Positions 58,178 to 64,000 of a stretch of 64,000 nucleotides of DNA are shown one piece after another. Made by a program: the position numbers and the translations under genes. Positions within the stretch are counted from its first letter, which is position 1. Each line of letters begins with the position of its first letter. The notes under the pieces were generated by a model. The model was not told the origin of the DNA. It made no database searches and was given only the letters and a program-made list of their open reading frames with translations. Origin of the DNA: Gloeopeniophorella convolvens (taxonomy: Eukaryota > Basidiomycota > Agaricomycetes > Russulales); contig WTXD01000079.1 of the NCBI GenBank assembly GCA_022496205.1, forward strand, positions 38,411 through 102,410. The letters run 5' to 3'.

Positions 58178-59720
58178 ATGGGTCCCGACGCCCCGGTATG
58201 GGCTACTCTCGGAGCTGGCTACTCTTCTATCATAATAGCGGCAGCGTAAGTACTCCCTTATAATCTTTTTCTCAGGATCAATTGACAGCACTCTCACCAC
58301 CTGCAGACTGTATGGTGTTAATGTGTGGCAGACAACCTCCTATTATACAAGATATCCGGTCGCGATGGGAGGTTCTTGAGATCTTTTTGAGTGCTGTGTC
58401 GCAGTGAAGGGGCACCGCTTATCTGCCATTTTTGAGGTCGCTGTGCTTCTGTAGGTTGATTTTGCCAAATTATCTGTCCGACCAATATACCCAGATGCAT
58501 GTCAGCTTCCTCGACACGGCCCACTTAGTTTCCACTGCAACTTCTGGATACCTCGCCTTCGTGCCGGATCTGAATGACCTCATCGATGAGTCGCGCGTCC
58601 CTAGGCAAGCTCACCACTGCAGATTCCGAACTTTTCTAACTGCGCACAGGACGTTTTGGGTAAGTACCCAAAGTTCGGACTTCAGCGCTATGCACCTTAT
58701 TTTCGCCATGTGCAGCTGAGCGGTTTCCCTAAGAGTAAGTTGGCACCGTGTGCTTTCAACTGGAATACTGCAATTCGTAACCCCCTCGACTACTAGTTGT
58801 CCTCAGTCTTTTCATCCAGAGGCCAGTGCGGTGATGAACAATGCCTATTTCAGCTCGATTTACTGTTCTTCTCTCAGCTTCTTATCGCTAAGACTTTACC
58901 GCTGTCAGTCACACCAGCGCAGCTCCTATTCGTGCTGATCATTCGAACACAGTGAGCGGAGGTCTGGTACCCTTGACAGCCGCAATCGTGCGTACCCATA
59001 CTCGTCTCTTTCCTTTACTCTGATCAGTTCTACATTCCCTGTCGATTAGTCTCTGACCTCCGCTGTATCAACTGGTGAGCCTATCCCGTTTCAACATCCC
59101 CAGGAAGCCGAGATATATTTTCGTAGCTCTTGGGCTTGGTGAGCAAAAGGACAGCATCATGAGAAACACCGCCTACCTTGACACTGTTTCCGTATTGCCA
59201 GCAAGTGCTATCAAAGGGTCCCTATTTATCGTGATCCCGGACATAATCCTCTCCTGATACTCTAGTCTACAGGATGCAATCAGATTCCCTCGATCAGACG
59301 ATATTCCAATATGTGAGTCAGCCACCCCAAACCAAACTTCCCTCAAAACGTCATCAGAATCGCTTAATCTGGTTGCAGAGATTTGCGATTAGCGGGTTTG
59401 TAACGGAAGCCATCAGCGATGGGCTCATCACAATTGGCATGGTGCATTACCTCCTCAGGAGCCGCGGCGACGTCCAACGGTCCGTTTCCATCCTGGTCTG
59501 ATCTCAGAAACTGTGAGTTGCCTGAGGGAGCTGAAGCGACTGTTAGGACAAACTCAGCTCTCAAACTGCTCGCATTCTACTCGATCAACTGTGGCATCCT
59601 CAGCATGTATGAAACATCCCACTGTTGGGTTCGAATCTCGCTCACACTACACCATAGCGTCTGCATCGCTATCACCACCGCATTTGTTTGTTGCTCTTCT
59701 AGATGACCCTCCACATGAGT
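58178..59720 (+). pseudogene. DUF6534-type fungal membrane protein, degenerate
   Basis: ATG at 58178 opens a first exon with LGAGYSSIII. The intron 58246-58306 (GTAAGT...TGCAG) leads in phase to ALYGVNVWQTTSYYTRYP, the typical first-helix/loop signature. A stop or frame change follows soon after, and VAVLL*VDFAKLSV is read with a stop at about 58456. Later exons retain FVTEAISDGLITIGMVHYLL near 59400-59460 and TNSALKLLAFYSINCGIL near 59548-59601, the conserved late helices of the family (usual form D.LI....YYL..R and L..YTIN.G.LT). Members are multi-helix membrane proteins of unknown function that are abundant in Agaricomycetes. Central exons are poorly preserved, so I call a pseudogene. Confidence 0.6.
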
Positions 59721-61139
59721 ATTTCTCACTGCTCGCTCTGTCGTAGATCGCCATCCTTCCACAGACGCTGATATGGGTCATATTCTTCAACTGCCAAACT
59801 GCGCTCTACTTTTGCTCTTTCATGTCCATGTACGTGCTCTCTAGGCACTGACCGGGCCAAAGTTCTGAGCTTGCATAGATTGAACTCTAGGGACCACATC
59901 CGAGAAATGCTCCTCGGTTCCGACTGCATAATACTCTCGGGATCAGCTGCCACGCCGGGCACAGGGTGGCTAGCGGGTGGAGTTGCTCAGGTGCCAGCAC
60001 CCGTAGTTTGCGTCGACACCGACACATATACCGATGACCAAGACAGTGTCCGGCATTCTGCAGAGACAGACGGCCCTGAGTATGTATCACGAGCGAAGCA
60101 AGAGGAAGGTAGCATTGGACTGTGACTGCGACCTAGCATCAGCCGCTTTGGGATCATACTACGAACACTGCTAGTGGATTGCGTACGTACTTAGAGCGTT
60201 CTTAGCAGACTGAATAGATAAATGGGCAAGGCAGGACCTCGCTTGGCTTTTCCTGAGCATTCTTGGTGATGGTGGGGGTTGATATCAGCGACGCGGATGA
60301 CGGCTGGGCGCAACCGCCAGTGGCGGGACCGTGCCAGCGGCCCAGGGCCACGTGAGCAGTGGTGAGACGGGCCGAGCGCGCGTCGGCCCTGTGCGGCCCC
60401 ACGCGTAGGTGGCTTCACGACCACGACAATCATCACCAGTTCCCCCGCAGACTACCAACCCAGCCTATCGAGTCCCGTGTAACAGTATCATTGAATTTGC
60501 AACCCGAGTCTCGAACGACTACATTTCCTCTTCCCCCAAAGTTTGATGCCAGTCGGGTTAATGACCTGCGGCGTTCCTACGTCGGATCTGAACGTGAACG
60601 ATCGCAACGATGTCTGGTATGTACCTCCTGGTTGCGACCTCACGCGCTGGAACACGAAAGCGGACGCATGATACGTACAACGGCTTTTGTTCTTGATCAG
60701 TCTTCCCATAGCGCTGCCGTACCCATGCTAACCATTGTGGTCATCGATTCAGACCCGTTACGGCGGCCTGCGTGTGACGACACGTACCTTACACCAAACG
60801 CAACGCAAGCCAGATCCGAATCATAATAGTGAAAACGTACTTTATGGTCGATATCTTCTCGCGAAGTTGGCTTTCGGACCCGTTGAGACCCGCAGCATTC
60901 TATCACAAATTCTACGTCTATGGTGCATGAGTGAGGCTGTGTACCCGGTTTGCCTCCGTCGCCATGTGAGGCCGAGGCAACAGTTTTCAGGATTCGTTAC
61001 TTGAACATCAATCGGGAAAGAACAACTACACCCTAACATCAGACCTTCCAAGGACGATAAGTGAGTGTCCCCGTATCAGCCACATTCAACCATGATCAGC
61101 ATTTTCCAACGCCTCTGAGTCCATATAAACTCGAGTCGG
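59721..61139. other. No supportable gene
   Basis: The plus frame 60359-60826 is open but lacks motifs. The sequence lies between two related decayed genes and may contain unrecognised parts of either. Confidence 0.35.
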
Positions 61140-61480
61140 ATGAAGATCTTCCCCGGACTCAATCCAATGGCTGAACCTGTTACCCTAGGGGATACCCTTG
61201 GAGCTGGCCTGTTGGCCGCGGTTCTCTCAGCAATGTCAGCTCAGGGCACCTTTCCAGGGACTCGCTGATCTCATCCCTACACTAGGGTGTACGGAGTGAA
61301 CCTGCGGCAAACGACCACCTACTATACGAAGTACTCGTCAAACGATGGTGCGGCGCTAAAGCTTTTTGTGAGCCTAAATCTGCACCCATTCCTCCCCAGC
61401 GGAATCTGACCGAACCCCGCTGCGAAGGTCGCCGTGCTCCTGTGTGCATTCCCTGAGTCGTAGTTCGCAAGCGCCGTGCT
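61140..61480 (+). pseudogene. Second DUF6534-type copy, 5' fragment
   Basis: ATG at 61140 reads into TLGDTLGAGLLAAVLSAM. An intron (GTCAGC...CACTAG) then leads to VYGVNLRQTTTYYTKYSS, the same signature as the copy at 58178. A GTGAGC donor follows at 61368, and the next exon reads KVAVLLCAF before stop codons. Nothing recognisable follows. The two copies are about 3 kb apart in the same direction, suggesting a tandem duplication followed by loss. Confidence 0.55.
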
Positions 61481-64000
61481 CACGCCACCGTGACAGGGCG
61501 GTCGACACGATTAGCCTGGCGTTCACCTCGCACGTCGAATACGTAGTTTGTGTGACGAATTTCGGTGACGTATCGTCTTTGTCACACTCTCCTTGGTGCG
61601 TTCCGACAGGATATACCTTGGACAGGGCATCACGAAAACCCGCAAAACCTTATCTGTACTTTTGAGTCCCTATAAGGGTCAAAAGGACCAAAAGGGCTGC
61701 GAGGAGTCGGTCGGTCTACAAGCGTTGATATGAGTTTACTACTTTTTAAAATCCCATATATTTTGACATAACTCTTGTGGGCCACACGAATCAAGATGTC
61801 CCTTGCCAATATGGCCTGACATTGTCAGGCTCGCAGAAGTATTGTAAAGTGTTCATATGCTCATGTATTCCCTTGCCAGTTTCAGACACTACAAAAGGCT
61901 CTACATGCCACTGGTAACTACGGGCAGCTCCATCGTAACAGGCTTCACCCATGTGCTACAATGGTGCCACGCGCATGTGGCCGGGCATGCAGCATATATA
62001 CTGTTTGTGTGGGCCCAGCGGTGGGGAACGCAGGTGCGGTAGAGGGAGAGGGCGGGCAGGGGAGCAGGAGGGGCGGTGATGGGGCTACGGCAGCGCGGGA
62101 TCATTCGCGGGATTGGGTGATAGTAGGTGCGTGGGCAGCGGTGGCGGCGGCAGCGCGTTGCGCGCGGGGCTCACCACGGGGCTCGCGGATACGACGATCG
62201 TGGTTGCGGACGCGGGTGCCCGTGGTGCGGGTCGCTGGACACTGGGGGGGGGGGGGCACAAGTCAGCTAGGGGTTGTGCGGGAGGGGTGCGCATGGGCAC
62301 GCGCACACGCACGCACCTGCACCTGTCAATGTGCACGACGATGCCGAACGGCTCGTATAGCCGGTCGGTGGCGACACAGGCAGTGGCAGCAGCAGTGCAA
62401 TTGAGCGCGAAGCTCACCACAAGGCATGCAGGCGCGGTGGTCGTGGTCCCCTCGCAGACATGGGCTCGATGGCGGCACCATGGGCGGTCTGGTGCCAAGC
62501 AAGGCAGGGTCTATGCTAGTCGAGGTTGGCCGCCTGGTGATATGCACGTGTGTGCACGGTCGCGGAGTGGCGGGGGCGGCGAGGCAGATGCGGGACTGGA
62601 GGTGGCGTCCTCGGTTAGGAGAGTGGGGCGGCGCTTGTTGGAGCGTGGTGGTGGTTTGGCGCAGCGTGCGGCGGTGTGCGGGGTATCGGGGTGGGCCGCG
62701 CCCGCGTGATGGCGTAGCAGCAGGGGTGGCGAGTCGAACACGAGGACGGTACGACTGTCCTTGTCTGGGAAGATGGAGCCGTGCTCATCAGAGCGCGGTG
62801 GGGAAGTAAGGAGGCGCACGTCAGCATGCCACGTCGCGGCCATGTCGCTGCGTGAAGAAGCTCGTGGCGGGGGCGCGGTCGGGTCGCCTTGCTTCGGCAC
62901 GGGGCTGCGAGAGGGGGGTTCGCAGCATCGGCGTCGTGATGAGTCCGGGCGCGGGCATGCTGGCGGGTGTGCGGTCGCCATTTCTGTCGGCGGAACCGTG
63001 CGGCGAAAGCGGCGGCAGCGAAGGCCTTGCAGGATGCATGTTACTGCGCCACATCGCAGCCGCGCTATGCAGCAGGACCTGATGCGCCGGCGCAATGGCG
63101 TTATCGTGGTGCAACACGGGGTGGTGCAGCCCGAGATGCGTGCGCACGTCGTCCTGCGAGGTTCTCGCATGAGAGCGGTCGGACCGGCAACGATATTGGT
63201 GGCAGCGGAATCGCGCACCGCGAATCATCATGCTGCCGTTCCATTGTTTGGGCCTACGTGCGGAGTGGGGCCTTGGATTTGACAATAGGAGCCGTCTCTG
63301 CGGCGGAGGAGGGCGACATCGAGCGCCGTGACGCGTGATACATGATGTCGAACATGGGGGTGAGAAGATAGCGACGTGAACGACGACTTGTGCAAATTTT
63401 TCGAGTCCGACTTCCACGGCGTCGATGTGCGGGTTATATTGCAGAGAGTGCCTTCCTGTTTCGAGTTCTTTGTGGTGTACTGGTAATAGTGACGTTAGTC
63501 ATCCTCGCGTTGAGAGCTCGCGTTCGACTTCTGTCTTTTGCAAATTTTTACTATCGTTGCTAGCAACTAATACTGCAATCTTGAGGTCTTGCTAATCCCA
63601 TAATTATTGTACAGTCTCATTGGAACTTATTGTACCACTGACTCAATTGCAAAGGGGGCAAAAGAAATACACTCCCCTTGCAAGAAGCAAGGGATAATCA
63701 TGGCCTCTGATAGGCCCTTGCAAAGGTTGCAGCATGCTCCATGTAGATTGCCAATGCGTGCACAGCGTGAGATCTCCCTCCGCAATCGGACCGGCATCTT
63801 ATAATTTCGGAGCTGACCCGTTAGGTACATTATCCGGGAATCTAATCTACAGAATCCCGGATAAGGGTATATCAGATCTTGCGGTTCCGGCCAGACCCAC
63901 AAGTGGCCGCAAGGTTTTGCCGGTTTTGCTGATGCCGCCCAACCCAGCTGATCATGTCCGATATAGGACTTTCGCAGTAAGTTGACATACTGTCTGCACG
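61481..64000. other. No supportable gene; GC-rich low-complexity stretch
   Basis: From about 62020 to 63330 the sequence is very GC-rich and nearly all frames on both strands are open, with Arg/Gly/Ala/Pro-biased translations, so open frames carry no evidence of coding. A run of 13 G lies at 62244-62256. The end of the window is AT-richer, with short frames only. Confidence 0.5.

Noticed and set aside
59622..59645. GGTTCGAATCT as a tRNA B box
   Set aside because: No cloverleaf, A box or acceptor pairing can be built around it, and it lies within the decayed DUF6534-type exons.
62020..63417. Long overlapping frames of up to 235 codons on both strands
   Set aside because: High GC removes stop codons in all frames. 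Translations are Arg/Gly/Pro/Ala-biased, with no splice structure or motif.

Overview
This window reads as a transposon-rich accessory region of a basidiomycete (probably Agaricomycete) nuclear genome. The evidence is short introns of about 45-100 nt with GTRNGY donors and YAG acceptors, a KDZ (Kyakuja-Dileera-Zisupton) transposase with the fungal cysteine-cluster N-terminus, a chromodomain Ty3/gypsy element, and two degenerate copies of a DUF6534-type fungal membrane-protein gene. I see no rRNA, tRNA, telomere array or CRISPR. Few ordinary host genes look intact, and most recognisable ones are broken or truncated.

Layout. 0.9-2.7 kb: a two-exon gene of unknown function (minus strand), with a possible upstream C2H2-finger exon. 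4.5-9.9 kb: one 11-exon gene (minus) for a KDZ transposase fused to a Ulp1/C48 SUMO-type protease. It is split by a solo gypsy LTR (8437-9092, TSD TAGCT) and carries two in-frame stops. 11.6-12.5 kb: a broken Reb1/TTF1-like Myb gene. 13.1 kb: a 179-bp TA-flanked MITE. 14-22 kb: mostly non-coding, with GATC-rich clusters and a hexamer microsatellite. 22.3-23.5 kb (plus) and 25.3-27.1 kb (minus): two spliced hypothetical genes. 29.4-30.5 kb: a Tc1/mariner-like non-autonomous element. 31.9-32.2 kb: a DIRS-like ORF fragment. 34.6-34.9 kb: an 86-residue two-exon gene. 37.4-37.9 kb: a second solo LTR family (TSD GTCCC) containing what looks like a spliced and an unspliced copy of the same leader segment. 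39.4-40.1 kb: a fragment resembling an EST1/SMG-type protein. 44.7-44.9 kb: a degenerate 42-bp minisatellite. 46.7 kb: a MITE with 30-bp inverted ends.

46.9-57.1 kb: a 10.2-kb chromodomain Ty3/gypsy element on the minus strand (5' LTR - about 3.1 kb pre-gag region - gag - pol - 3' LTR). pol has one frameshift and one nonsense codon, but all domains are recognisable. Its primer-binding site is complementary to the predicted 5' end of its own transcript, which is the arrangement of Tf1-type self-priming elements. Its polypurine tract is duplicated inside pol. Its pol frame runs about 173 codons into the 3' LTR. Its two LTRs differ from each other more than the 3' LTR differs from the solo LTR at 8.4 kb, and it lacks a matching target duplication, so it is probably a recombinant.

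57-64 kb: two degenerate DUF6534-type genes about 3 kb apart on the plus strand, then GC-rich sequence without a supportable gene.
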